64,000 bases of DNA, taken from NCBI GenBank assembly GCA_963923455.1, contig CAWULT010000004.1:1-64000 (forward strand), in the 5' to 3' direction. Position numbers and translations under genes: made by a program. Under the pieces are notes generated by a model. It worked only from the letters and a program-made list of their open reading frames with translations, made no database searches and was not told the DNA's origin. Position 1 is the first letter of the stretch. Every line of letters begins with the position of its first letter. This DNA is from CAWULT01 sp963923455 (GTDB lineage: Bacteria > Acidobacteriota > Vicinamibacteria > Vicinamibacterales > UBA2999). This document shows positions 7,986 through 16,357 of the stretch, one piece after another.

Positions 7986-9182
7986 TCAGGCGCTCGCGGC
8001 GTCGAGAGTCAGTGGCGGGCCCCCGGCCGTGTCGCCGTCCGAGGTCCGGCCCTGACCGTCCCTGCTCTCACCGTCGGCCGGTGCGGGCAGCGCCGCGGCG
8101 AGCTGGCTGGCCACGACCGCGGCCACGGAGATCGCCGATGGTGCGAACGCGGCCCCGGCCGTGCTCTCGGCCGTCAGCGCACCGAGGCAGCCGCCTGGCG
8201 CATGGAGTGGCGCGACGAGCGCCTCCGGCGAGCCCTCGGACGCCGGGAGGACGACCGGTTGGTCTCCACCCCAGGCAGCGGTCAGTGGCGTCGTCTCTCG
8301 CAGCGGAACCTGGCCCAGACTTCGCAGAACGGCCGGCGTGTAGCCGTGCGAAGCGACCGGAATCAAATGGTCGCCCGTCCTCACCCACAGAATCACGCGC
8401 GCGGCGCCGAGCAGGGCCGCTGTTCGGGCGAGGAAGTCCGGCAGCGCGTTGGACGAGGTGGCCGTGCCGATCGCTCGGCACAGATCCGCAAGGGCTGGAA
8501 GATCGGGTCCGGGGCACGGCATCGCCGGCAGCGCACCGGATTCCCGTGGCGCTGCTTCGGCTGTGGCCACGCCCGCCGCCGCCCGTACGCGTCCTGGCAG
8601 CCACGCGAGCAGGAGCAAGGCGAGCCCGGTGCCGCCGGCCGCCCCGTACAGCGCCGTCAGCGCCCGCTCGTTGAGGGGTGCCATGGCCCGGCCCAGCGCC
8701 AAGTCGGCGTCGGGCCGCAGGCCCCGGACGTGCCGGGTGAGCGTCTGCGTGGCCTGTGCCACGTCTCCGCGCAGCACGTCGGCAGCCATTAGATCCGCGC
8801 CCTCGCCCAGGTATCCGTCGACCCGTTCGAGCGCAGCGTCGACGCCGGACGCGGTGGCGATGATTCGCTCGACGCTCGGCAGCGGCTCCAGCTGCGAGGG
8901 CAGGCGTTCGACGCGCTCCGCCTCCGCCGCCAGGCGGCGGGCCAGCGCCGCGGCGCGGGCGAGACGATCGGCGGAAGGCATCGACGCTGGCGCGCCGGAG
9001 AGCGCGCCGGCCAGTTCGGCCGACAGGACTTCGAGCCGTGCGATCCGGTACTGGACCACCTGTGCCCTGGCGCCGACGGCATCCAGCCGGGAGTGGACGC
9101 CGCGTGTGAACACCGTCGCGGCTGCGACGATCGCGCCGATCAGCACGACGACCGAGAACCTGACCACACGGGATCTCAGCAT
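7986..9182 (-). CDS. Membrane protein with C-terminal GAF-like domain, function unknown
   Basis: A 398-residue protein of unknown role. An N-terminal membrane helix (about residues 7-27) is followed by an Ala/Leu/Arg-rich helical segment of about 150 residues, likely extracytoplasmic, then a second membrane helix (ALYGAAGGTGLALLLLAWL), then a GAF-like domain at about 240-375. The layout is that of a transmembrane receptor whose output domain is missing or is the GAF fold itself. ATG 9182 was chosen over an in-frame TTG at 9194 because a minus-strand TATCCT ends eleven bases before the ATG. It may be transcribed with the downstream glnA, which however has its own -10. Confidence 0.65.
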   Translation of the reverse strand: MLRSRVVRFSVVVLIGAIVAAATVFTRGVHSRLDAVGARAQVVQYRIARLEVLSAELAGALSGAPASMPSADRLARAAALARRLAAEAERVERLPSQLEPLPSVERIIATASGVDAALERVDGYLGEGADLMAADVLRGDVAQATQTLTRHVRGLRPDADLALGRAMAPLNERALTALYGAAGGTGLALLLLAWLPGRVRAAAGVATAEAAPRESGALPAMPCPGPDLPALADLCRAIGTATSSNALPDFLARTAALLGAARVILWVRTGDHLIPVASHGYTPAVLRSLGQVPLRETTPLTAAWGGDQPVVLPASEGSPEALVAPLHAPGGCLGALTAESTAGAAFAPSAISVAAVVASQLAAALPAPADGESRDGQGRTSDGDTAGGPPLTLDAASA

Positions 9183-9193
9183 GCTCGCCTGCA

Positions 9194-9199
9194 AGGATA
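9194..9199 (-). promoter_or_regulatory. -10 element of the membrane GAF gene
   Basis: TATCCT on the minus strand ends eleven bases before ATG 9182 and overlaps the alternative TTG start, which favours the ATG. Confidence 0.4.
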
Positions 9200-9237
9200 G
9201 CAGGGAAGCCCAGTGCGCGGTGGCACCCCCGCAAGCC

Positions 9238-9987
9238 TCAGTACACGGGCAGGTACGGTGTCAGCCACTGCGCGATCACCGTGAACTTGTTCGTGAAGAT
9301 CAGCAGCCCGATTACGACAAGGAGTGCACCCGACACCAGCTCGATGGCGTGGTAGTGCTTGCGGATTCTGGCCAGTGCGCCAAAGAAGCGGTTGACGGCC
9401 AGGGCTGTCGCGAAGAAGGGCACTGCGAGGCCGAGCGAATAGGTCGCCAGCAGCCGGATGCCGTCGCCAACCGTGTCGCGGGACGCCGCGACCGCGAAAA
9501 TGCCGGCGAGGATCGGGCCGATGCATGGTGTCCAGCCGAACGCGAACGCGATGCCGACGAGCATCGCCCCCATCAAGCCAGCCGGTTTGCGGTCGGTGTG
9601 CACCCGCCTCTCCTGGTACAGCCACTCGATCCGCAGCACGCCCATCGTGTGCAGGCCGAACAGGATGATCACGGCGCCTGCGATGCGGCCGAGAAGCGGC
9701 AGGCGCTGCATCAGGAACTGACCTATTGCGCTGGCCGTGGCGCCAAGGGCGATGAAGACCAAGGAGAACCCGGCGATGAAGGCGAGCGACGACGACAGGA
9801 CGCGACGCCGGGCATCGGCCGAAATCGCCGCGGGCGCCTGGGCGCTGCCGCCGTTGCCGCGCATCTCGTCGAGCGAGAGGCCGGAGATGTAGGAGAGGTA
9901 GCCGGGAATCAGCGGCAGGACGCAGGGCGAGACGAATGACAGGAGCCCGGCCCCGAACGCGGCGAGCAGCGTGACGTTCTCTTCCAT
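9238..9987 (-). CDS. ccdA: CcdA-type thiol-disulfide transporter
   Basis: A 249-residue polytopic membrane protein of the CcdA/DsbD-beta family that carries reducing equivalents from cytoplasmic thioredoxin across the membrane, usually for cytochrome c maturation or periplasmic thiol enzymes. The two redox cysteines are in SFVSPCVLPLIPGYLSY (first helix) and FGWTPCIGPIL (fourth helix), each in the expected Pro-Cys context. About six membrane helices are visible. A basic loop (YQERRVHTDRK) lies between the helical halves. It is downstream of the nuoG-like gene with a hairpin between them. Its usual partner, a TlpA/ResA thioredoxin-like protein, is not in the window. The start lacks both a good Shine-Dalgarno and a -10. 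Confidence 0.9.
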   Translation of the reverse strand: MEENVTLLAAFGAGLLSFVSPCVLPLIPGYLSYISGLSLDEMRGNGGSAQAPAAISADARRRVLSSSLAFIAGFSLVFIALGATASAIGQFLMQRLPLLGRIAGAVIILFGLHTMGVLRIEWLYQERRVHTDRKPAGLMGAMLVGIAFAFGWTPCIGPILAGIFAVAASRDTVGDGIRLLATYSLGLAVPFFATALAVNRFFGALARIRKHYHAIELVSGALLVVIGLLIFTNKFTVIAQWLTPYLPVY

Positions 9988-10011
9988 GCGCGGCGATCGC
10001 TGTGCGTGGGC

Positions 10012-10030
10012 CGCGGTCGGCTGGACCGCG
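10012..10030 (-). terminator. Hairpin between nuoG-like gene and ccdA
   Basis: CGCGGTC (10012-10018) and GACCGCG (10024-10030) form a perfect seven-base-pair stem with a five-base loop, about 14 bases past the nuoG-like stop codon. There is no T-tract, so it may terminate or attenuate transcription into ccdA. Confidence 0.4.
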
Positions 10031-10044
10031 ACCTCACCGAAGCG

Positions 10045-11850
10045 TCATTCGACCTTCTTCAGGGGAATCACCCCGGCGTCCTGGGCCTGGCCGGCCATCT
10101 GCACCGAGAATCCCTTCACCGGGGGCAGATCCTGGTACATGAAGTCCCACTTCCACCGCTCGGACGGGTTCGAGGCCTGGAGCCAGTTACGGGCGGCCAA
10201 CGGCCGGGCGAATGCCGTCTTCTCCGCGTCCGCGTACGGGCCACCGGGCATGGCAGCGGCGATGGCCCGCCTGATGTCGCCGGAACTCTGGTAGCCGAGC
10301 GACAGGCCCAGCGAGCGGGCCACGCCGACGAGGACCCGCCAGTCTTCGCGGGCGTCACCAGGCGGGGCGATCGCGCGCGACGCGGCCTGCACCCGTCCCT
10401 GGTCGTTCGTGTACAGCGCGTCCTTCTCGACGAACGCCGCGCCCGGCAGCACGATGTCTGCGGCCGCGACCAGATCGGTCATCAGCACGCCCTGGACGAT
10501 CAGCGTTCCGAGCGTACCCTGTTGTCGCGCCGACACGATCCACGAGACGTCGCCGAGCGACCCGCTGGGGCCAGGATCCATGACGTAGAGCACCTTGACC
10601 TTGCCCGCCTCGACGTCATGCCGCAGGCCACTCAGGTCCGGGCTGCCGCCGTTGCCGGCGCCCACGGCGAAACCGAGGTCGCGCGCGCCGTTCACGTTCG
10701 GAGCGTTCACCTCCGGAATCCGGAACGTGGCGTTGGGGGGCAGGTCCTTGACCGATCGCGTCCAGGCGACCGACACGGCCTTGAGGCCGTCCGCGCCCAA
10801 CAGGCCCTCGACCATGTCCTTGAGGACGAACAGTTCCTCCGTGGCTGCGTGGGCGGACACCAGAAAGCGCACCGACGACGGGTCCGCCGCGCCAGCTTCC
10901 TGCACGCGATCCCGGACCTTCGGTTCCACATCGTGCCAGGTCGACGGCTGGAGAGCCGCACCCGATCGAAGCAGCGGCTTGAGCAGGCGGTCGTCGCCCT
11001 CGACCCAGTGGTACTGGAACCGGCCGGTGTCGCACATCCAGTAGCTGTTGACGTCCGGGTTCAGGCGCGGCGTCATGCGGATCAGCCTCGACCCACGGGC
11101 CCACTCGGGCTTGGCCTTCAGCCAGGCGCTGGTGCTGCAGCCCTTCGAACAGAGCGTGCACGTGGTGTCGACCACCGTGGGGTTGTCCCAGGGCCGGCTC
11201 TTGAAGCGGTAGTCGCGGGTCGTGATGGCCCCGACCGGGCAGACGTCCATCAGGTTGCCCGAGAGCAGGGAGTGCACGCCTTCTTCGCGGAACGTGGCGA
11301 TCTCACTCCCGCAGCCCCTGTCGATGACGCCGATCTGCGCGTCGCCGCCGACTTCACGCATGAAACGGACGCAACGGGTGCACAGGATGCACCGGTTGCG
11401 GTTCAGCATCAGCGTGGGCCCGAAGTCCACGTCCGCCTTGACGCCCTCGCCGTCGAACACGCGACGGGGGAAGTCCATTCGGCTCTCGGCCGGCCCGAAG
11501 CTGTAGGCGAAGTCCTGAAGCGGGCACTCACCACCCTTGTCGCACACGGGGCAGTCGAGCGGGTGATTGACCAGCAGGAACTCGAGAACGCCAGCTCGCG
11601 CCTCAACCACCTCGCTGTCGCGGGTGTGGACGACCATGCCATCCGCGCAGACCGTCGAGCACGACGTCTGCAGCTTGCCCATCTTCTCGATCTTGACGAC
11701 GCAGACCCGGCAGGAGCCATCCACCTTGAGGCCCGGGTGGAAGCAGTAGTAGGGAACGGAGATTCCGGCGTCGATTGCCGCCTGCAGAACCGTCTTGCCC
11801 TTTTCGACCGTGACCTGGCGCCCGTCGATGGTCAGAGTGACCGTATCCAT
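10045..11850 (-). CDS. nuoG: NuoG-like NADH-quinone oxidoreductase iron-sulfur subunit
   Basis: A 601-residue subunit resembling complex I NuoG. The N-terminus has a [2Fe-2S] ferredoxin domain (Cys in PYYCFHPG, SCRVC and the following CSTVC), then the N5 site HPLDCPVCDKGGECPLQD, then two [4Fe-4S] sites (RCILCTRCVRF and DVCPVGAI) and a further Cys set (CTLCSKGC). The rest is a shortened molybdopterin-oxidoreductase-like domain without visible catalytic residues. It is much shorter than the roughly 900-residue E. coli NuoG but fits the short NuoG forms. No other nuo gene is next to it, which is unusual; it may work with a complex I encoded elsewhere or in another NAD-linked dehydrogenase. ATG 11850 is nine bases after a minus-strand TATGAT; TTG 11859 is a weaker option. 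Confidence 0.85.
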   Translation of the reverse strand: MDTVTLTIDGRQVTVEKGKTVLQAAIDAGISVPYYCFHPGLKVDGSCRVCVVKIEKMGKLQTSCSTVCADGMVVHTRDSEVVEARAGVLEFLLVNHPLDCPVCDKGGECPLQDFAYSFGPAESRMDFPRRVFDGEGVKADVDFGPTLMLNRNRCILCTRCVRFMREVGGDAQIGVIDRGCGSEIATFREEGVHSLLSGNLMDVCPVGAITTRDYRFKSRPWDNPTVVDTTCTLCSKGCSTSAWLKAKPEWARGSRLIRMTPRLNPDVNSYWMCDTGRFQYHWVEGDDRLLKPLLRSGAALQPSTWHDVEPKVRDRVQEAGAADPSSVRFLVSAHAATEELFVLKDMVEGLLGADGLKAVSVAWTRSVKDLPPNATFRIPEVNAPNVNGARDLGFAVGAGNGGSPDLSGLRHDVEAGKVKVLYVMDPGPSGSLGDVSWIVSARQQGTLGTLIVQGVLMTDLVAAADIVLPGAAFVEKDALYTNDQGRVQAASRAIAPPGDAREDWRVLVGVARSLGLSLGYQSSGDIRRAIAAAMPGGPYADAEKTAFARPLAARNWLQASNPSERWKWDFMYQDLPPVKGFSVQMAGQAQDAGVIPLKKVE

Positions 11851-11859
11851 GACCGCCAA

Positions 11860-11865
11860 ATCATA
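11860..11865 (-). promoter_or_regulatory. nuoG-like gene -10 element
   Basis: TATGAT on the minus strand, preceded by TGA (extended -10 pattern TGn), ends nine bases before ATG 11850. No Shine-Dalgarno is present. Confidence 0.5.
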
Positions 11866-11906
11866 TCAAGGATCGGGGAAGATCCCGGCCTGCCGGGCTG
11901 CGGGGC

Positions 11907-14573
11907 CTACGGCTCGGAGAACTCGGCCAGGGCTGCCGAATCCCGGTTCACTTGCACGGTCCGGACGGGGGTGTCGGTCGGGATGGCCTGTTCCACCGTG
12001 GCCTCGGTCACTGCGACCAGGACGTCGCGGCTCCGGCCGTCGGTGGTCGTCACGGTCACCGTCACCGGAAGGTCGTAGATTTCGGCGCCGGTCTGCGTGA
12101 AGGCGACGGTGACCCCTGCCGGCCCCGCCCTCCACGAGAACCGCACCCGCGGGATGCCGGTGCCGTAGATCCAGCGCTCGAAGAAGCGGCCGAGTGGCCT
12201 GCCGGTTTCGGCTTCGAAGACCCGCTGGACGTCGTCCGTGCCGGCCTTCTGGAACCGCCGGTCGGCGTAGAAGCGGCTGAGGGCCCGAAAGAACGCGTCG
12301 TCGCCCAGCAGGCGTCGCAGCATGTGAAGGACCGCGGCGCCCTTGTTGTAGACCAGTGCTCGATAGACGCGCAGGTCGTTCTCGAGATGCCCCAACCGGT
12401 AGCCGAGGTAGATCGGCCCCTGGTCGGACTGGGAAATGGCCCACCGGCGGAACTGACGCAGCATGTCGGCGAAGACGCGGTCACCGCGCGCCCGCTGCGC
12501 GTACAGGGCTGCGAAGTACTGGGCGAAGCCCTCGCTCAGCCATTGCTCGTGGTAGTTCTTCCAGCCGACGGCCTGCCCCCACCACTGGTGCGCGAACTCG
12601 TGGGCGACGAAGAACTCGGGGAAGGAGTCGAACGCGGCCGGGTCGTTCCGCCAGCTCACGTTGGGGTTCGGCACGGGGTCGTTCAGCACGACGAAATACC
12701 CAGGACTGTGCCCGCCGGGCAGCTCGCTCTCGACGAGGGCGACCGTGGCGGTGGCGTACGGCGCGTCGCCCACCAGCCCCGAGTAGAACTTGACGATGTC
12801 CTCGACCTGTGCGGCGATCTGTCGGCCCCTGCCGACTTGTCGGGGCGTGGCCTCGACCGCGATGTCGACCCGATCGATGTCACCACCCGTGCGCTGGCGA
12901 TCGAGCATCACCGTGCGCTCGGCGGCATGCGTGAAGCGGCTGACGATGAACGCCAGATATCGCAGAGGCTGGTCGGCCCGGTAGGTGACCGACCGGTCTG
13001 TCGTCCGCGCAGTGACGATGTCCTGCAGGCTGACCGTCGACGCCGGCGGCTGCAACGTGCCGCTGGCGACGCAGCCGTAGCCCTGCGGCACCGAGCACCG
13101 GATGGTGGCCGTGGCGTAGTCCGGCACGGGGTTCTGCGGATACCAGTTCGATCGGTTGCTCAGCAGGAAGTTCGGCTCGAGCGCGAAGCCCGACGCGTCG
13201 GTCGCGGGTTGCCCATCGCGGGACACCTGGACGTTGTCCACGTCCATCTCCTGCGCGCTGAGCGCGCCGGCGTAGGCCACGACGAGGGTCAGGTCGGAGT
13301 CCTGCGGGGCGATGCGCGGCAGGCTGATCAACACGGCGTTCTGGCCGTGGACGCGCAGGTGCAGCAGGGCTCCATACTCGACGCTCGTGACGCTGCTCAC
13401 GACGAGCGGCTCGGCGAGCCGTAACATGACCGAACTCACAGAGGTCCCGCGGATGCGGATCGTCAGGCGCGCCCGGCTCTGGATGGTCTGGCGTGTCGGC
13501 TCGACCGCGACGTCGATGCCGTAGTCGAGCACGTCGTAGTCGCGCAGCGTGTCGTCGCTGTAGAACCGGCCCCGCGCGGCCACTTTCGCGGCCGAGGCGT
13601 ACAACGCGATCGTCCGGCGCTGCTTCCGTTGGAACAGACTGACATCCTCCGCCTGGGCCGACGAGCGCGAGTAGGTGAGCGTGTCGAACCGGCGCGTGTC
13701 GACGTCGGCCAGGAAGTCTTCGGCCGGCGGCAGCAGGTGCCAGGCGTCACGGCTCATGTCCTGCAGGTCGACGGCGAAGGACTTCGGAGACTCTCGGGCG
13801 AAGATCTCCTCCGCCCGTCGCGCCAGTCTGGCCTGCGGCGCCGCCTCGACGAGGCTGCCTGGTGAAACCCGCTTCGCGTAGTCGGACGGGCTCAACCGCA
13901 CGTAGGCGCCATCGAACTCGGCCGTCAGCACCTCGGAGCCGGAGAACAGCCGGAGCTGGCCCTGCTCCGATGCCGGCGCCGGCGCGAATCGCAGCGTCCC
14001 GCGGCCGATCAGCACGAGGCCCGTCACGCCCTCGTCGCACTCGACGAGGTACACAGTGCCGTCGTCGAGGCCGATCGTGACGTCTTCAGACGTGATCCGA
14101 AGGTCGCGCGCGGCGTACGGCTTCGAGAGGTTCAGCCGTAGTTTGTAGAGACCCTCGATCGACGTCAGGCTCTCCCAGCCGGCGATGCGCCAGGATCCGG
14201 GGCCGCCGCCAGTGGGACGGCGGAGGTCGAGGCCGGCGGTCAGCAGACGGGCCCGGCCCGGGGTCGACAGGAAGAAGTCGATGACCAGGCTGTATCCCTC
14301 GCCGGGCGGAACGCCCTCCATGGGTGCCCGGCTTCGCTCGCGCAGAACGGCCTGGACCGTGCCGGGGCGGAGCAGGTCGCTGGCGAGCCGGTCGACGCGC
14401 TCTGGCGGCACGGACTCGGCGAAGAGCGCCGGAAAGTCGTCGCGATCTGCCGAGGCGAGCACCCGCTCGAACCGGGTCAGCGCGGGCTGTAAGGGATCGG
14501 AGGGCTGGACCTGGGCGTGTACAGGGACCGCCAGGACGAGGAGGAGCGCAGCGGCGATCGGAAGTCTGAACAT
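11907..14573 (-). CDS. Secreted M1-family metallopeptidase, noncanonical
   Basis: An 888-residue exported zinc peptidase. A signal peptide covers about residues 1-20 (cleavage near VHAQ). A long N-terminal beta-rich region is followed by the gluzincin domain with HEFAHQWWGQ, and a Glu (LSEGFAQYFA) exactly 18 residues after the second His, so the zinc site is complete. The GAMEN exopeptidase motif of typical M1 aminopeptidases is replaced by GGHSPGYFV, so ordinary aminopeptidase specificity is not assured. A helical C-terminal domain and a final beta domain (about residues 800-880) follow. The start lacks an evident Shine-Dalgarno. It is downstream of the PiuC remnant and upstream of the nuoG-like gene. 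Confidence 0.87.
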   Translation of the reverse strand: MFRLPIAAALLLVLAVPVHAQVQPSDPLQPALTRFERVLASADRDDFPALFAESVPPERVDRLASDLLRPGTVQAVLRERSRAPMEGVPPGEGYSLVIDFFLSTPGRARLLTAGLDLRRPTGGGPGSWRIAGWESLTSIEGLYKLRLNLSKPYAARDLRITSEDVTIGLDDGTVYLVECDEGVTGLVLIGRGTLRFAPAPASEQGQLRLFSGSEVLTAEFDGAYVRLSPSDYAKRVSPGSLVEAAPQARLARRAEEIFARESPKSFAVDLQDMSRDAWHLLPPAEDFLADVDTRRFDTLTYSRSSAQAEDVSLFQRKQRRTIALYASAAKVAARGRFYSDDTLRDYDVLDYGIDVAVEPTRQTIQSRARLTIRIRGTSVSSVMLRLAEPLVVSSVTSVEYGALLHLRVHGQNAVLISLPRIAPQDSDLTLVVAYAGALSAQEMDVDNVQVSRDGQPATDASGFALEPNFLLSNRSNWYPQNPVPDYATATIRCSVPQGYGCVASGTLQPPASTVSLQDIVTARTTDRSVTYRADQPLRYLAFIVSRFTHAAERTVMLDRQRTGGDIDRVDIAVEATPRQVGRGRQIAAQVEDIVKFYSGLVGDAPYATATVALVESELPGGHSPGYFVVLNDPVPNPNVSWRNDPAAFDSFPEFFVAHEFAHQWWGQAVGWKNYHEQWLSEGFAQYFAALYAQRARGDRVFADMLRQFRRWAISQSDQGPIYLGYRLGHLENDLRVYRALVYNKGAAVLHMLRRLLGDDAFFRALSRFYADRRFQKAGTDDVQRVFEAETGRPLGRFFERWIYGTGIPRVRFSWRAGPAGVTVAFTQTGAEIYDLPVTVTVTTTDGRSRDVLVAVTEATVEQAIPTDTPVRTVQVNRDSAALAEFSEP

Positions 14574-14660
14574 GACGGCTGCGGGGTGCCTCGCCCGCCG
14601 CGCCCCATGCCCTATTAGACGCCAATCAGGGCCAATCCTCCATCCGGCCGCCCGGGGGAG

Positions 14661-14963
14661 TCAGGCGTCAGCCCACTGGCGCAGCAGGTTGTGGTACACG
14701 GCCGTCAGCTGCACGGCAGCCGGATGGTCGGGCAGGTCCAGCGTGAGTCGCTGAATCGCCGTGTCGAGGTCGAACAGCAGCGAGCGGTGACCGTCGTTCC
14801 GCACCATGCTCTGGAGCCAGAAGAACGACGACACCCGGGCGCCGCGCGTGACTGGCGTGACGCGATGGAGGCTCGTCGATGGATACAGGATCATGTGCCC
14901 GGCGGGCAGTTTGACCGAGTGAACCCCGTAGGTGTCCTCGACCAGCAACTCGCCCCCTTCCGC
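14661..14963 (-). pseudogene. Remnant of a PiuC/YbiX-type Fe(II)/2-oxoglutarate dioxygenase
   Basis: Only the C-terminal part of a PKHD-type hydroxylase is left: AEGGELLVEDTYGVHSVKLPAG, the distal iron ligand His in SLHRVTPV, the 2-oxoglutarate-binding Arg in TRGARVSSFFW, and the tail MVRNDGHRSLLFDLDTAIQRL. Family members are about 225 residues; roughly the first 55 percent, including the HxD iron ligands, is missing, so it cannot be catalytic. The only possible start is a TTG at 14948. Upstream codons in the same frame run back to the TGA that ends the PepSY gene and show no family similarity. In other bacteria piuC sits beside a siderophore receptor and a PepSY protein, so this looks like a decayed iron-uptake locus. 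Confidence 0.75.
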
Positions 14964-15029
14964 GGGGTGTTCGTGCGGAAGGTCCCGTTCTTCATCGTCT
15001 GGTCTCGGACTGCCGGGAACCGGCGCGTC

Positions 15030-16235
15030 TCAGGCGGCGGGCCGTGCCGCGGTCCGGTATGCCGTGCGTCGCCGGTGGCGCCACGCCAGGCCCCGACGCA
15101 GGGCCAGCGCGATGCCTGTCCAGACGAGGACCGCGCCACCGGCGGAGACGACTCCTGCAACCGTCTGTCCCGGGATGCCCAGCACCTCGCCGGTGTGCGC
15201 GAAGCGCATGATGCTGCGGATCTGCCGCCCGGGGGACTGGTCGGCGAAGTGCTGATGGCTGAGGACGTGGCCGTCGGCGCCGACGGTCAGTGTCGACCGA
15301 TGCTGGGGCTGTCCGCCATCGCCGGTGTCGATCGCGAAGTCCATCGGCCCTCCCGGTGACGGCGAGGGACGGAACGTGATCGTGCGCCATGCAGCCTCGG
15401 CCCGCTCGAGGCGCGCGTCGAGCCCGGTCACGACGAACGGCCGGACGCTGCCAGACGCGGCGACGCGCTCAGGGCCGGCGCCGCGCGGGTGCTCGCCTGT
15501 TCGCGCGGCCTCCCCGGCCGGGCCCGGTCCCCGACCACGAGCCGCTGGCGGTTCATCGCCGACAGCCTTGTAGACGAGGGCGTTTCCCCAGGGGAATGAG
15601 ATGGGGATGGCCGAGACCACGACGACGAACAGCGGAACGGCCGACCAGATGCCGATGACGTTGTGCCAGTTGAAATCGCGCGCCTTTCCCGTCCTCGACC
15701 CGAAGAACAGAACGGGCCTGACGTGCGCCCAGCTCCAGTGCCTCGGAAACCAGAGATAGACCCCCGACAGCACCAGGAGGGCGAACAGCACATTCGACCA
15801 GCCGGTGATCGCCCGGGCCGTCATGCGGGCGTCGCCTTCAGCGGCGAGCCAGCGGTGCCACGACCGCAGTGTGCTCATCACCGAGCGGACCCGCGGGTTT
15901 CCTTCTCCGAGCACTCGCCCGGAGTAGGCGTCGACGTAGATGTCGCGCTGAGTGCCGAGGCCGATGATCACTGGAGCATCGAACTCGGCGCCCACGGTGA
16001 TCGTCACGGGCCGCACGTCCGGATGCGAGCGCTGCAGATTCGTCAGCAGACGCTCCATGGACAGGCGCGAGCCGCCGGCAGCGGGGGCCTCCGACCGGAG
16101 GTGCCCGTTGGACCAGGCGACCATCTGGCGCTCGTACGTGAGCAGCACACCCGTCACCGACATCAGGAGGATTACGCCACCCGCCAGAACGCCGATGACG
16201 AGGTGTGGCCAGAACAGAAGCGTGCGGAGGTTCAT
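15030..16235 (-). CDS. PepSY-associated transmembrane protein (PiuB-like)
   Basis: A 401-residue inner-membrane protein of the PepSY-TM family, often found with siderophore receptors and thought to act in periplasmic reduction of ferric siderophores. The first helix starts at once (MNLRTLLFWPHLVIGVLAG...TGVLLTYE). A PepSY-like periplasmic segment follows, then helices near residues 175-195, 225-245 and 345-375; His residues in WHRWL, NWHNVIG and HTGEVLG are spaced like heme or metal ligands. A Pro/Gly/Arg-rich low-complexity insertion (about 255-285) is unusual. ATG 16235 was chosen because it places the first helix at the N-terminus; a GTG at 16271 would add 12 Gly/Pro residues. An operator-like palindrome lies upstream at 16273-16299. 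Confidence 0.85.
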   Translation of the reverse strand: MNLRTLLFWPHLVIGVLAGGVILLMSVTGVLLTYERQMVAWSNGHLRSEAPAAGGSRLSMERLLTNLQRSHPDVRPVTITVGAEFDAPVIIGLGTQRDIYVDAYSGRVLGEGNPRVRSVMSTLRSWHRWLAAEGDARMTARAITGWSNVLFALLVLSGVYLWFPRHWSWAHVRPVLFFGSRTGKARDFNWHNVIGIWSAVPLFVVVVSAIPISFPWGNALVYKAVGDEPPAARGRGPGPAGEAARTGEHPRGAGPERVAASGSVRPFVVTGLDARLERAEAAWRTITFRPSPSPGGPMDFAIDTGDGGQPQHRSTLTVGADGHVLSHQHFADQSPGRQIRSIMRFAHTGEVLGIPGQTVAGVVSAGGAVLVWTGIALALRRGLAWRHRRRTAYRTAARPAA

Positions 16236-16272
16236 GTCAGGAGCCCAGGACCCGGGCCCGAGCCCGAGCACA

Positions 16273-16299
16273 AACTAAGATTGAGTCTCAGATCTAGTT
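16273..16299 (-). promoter_or_regulatory. Operator-like imperfect palindrome upstream of the PepSY gene (Fur-type candidate)
   Basis: A 27-base AT-rich palindrome is centred at 16286: arms AACTAAGATTGAG and CTCAGATCTAGTT match at 9 of 13 positions, with a perfect TGAG-T-CTCA core. It lies 38 bases before ATG 16235, where a promoter is expected. The position and the iron-linked genes suggest an iron-responsive repressor such as Fur, but the bases are not a close match to the classical Fur box. Confidence 0.45.
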
Positions 16300-16357
16300 A
16301 CGAATGGGCAGGCCTGTCAAGTGGCCGAGCCCTCGAACAGGCTGGCGAACGGCCTTG

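Noticed and set aside
10006..12078. A 690-codon plus-strand frame opposite the nuoG-like gene
   Set aside because: Antisense to a protein with complete iron-sulfur motifs; no domain visible.
15030..15032. TGA between the PepSY gene and the in-frame PiuC remnant as a selenocysteine or readthrough codon
   Set aside because: The codons after it are not related to either family, no SECIS-like structure was seen, and the iron ligands are missing, so gene decay explains it better.
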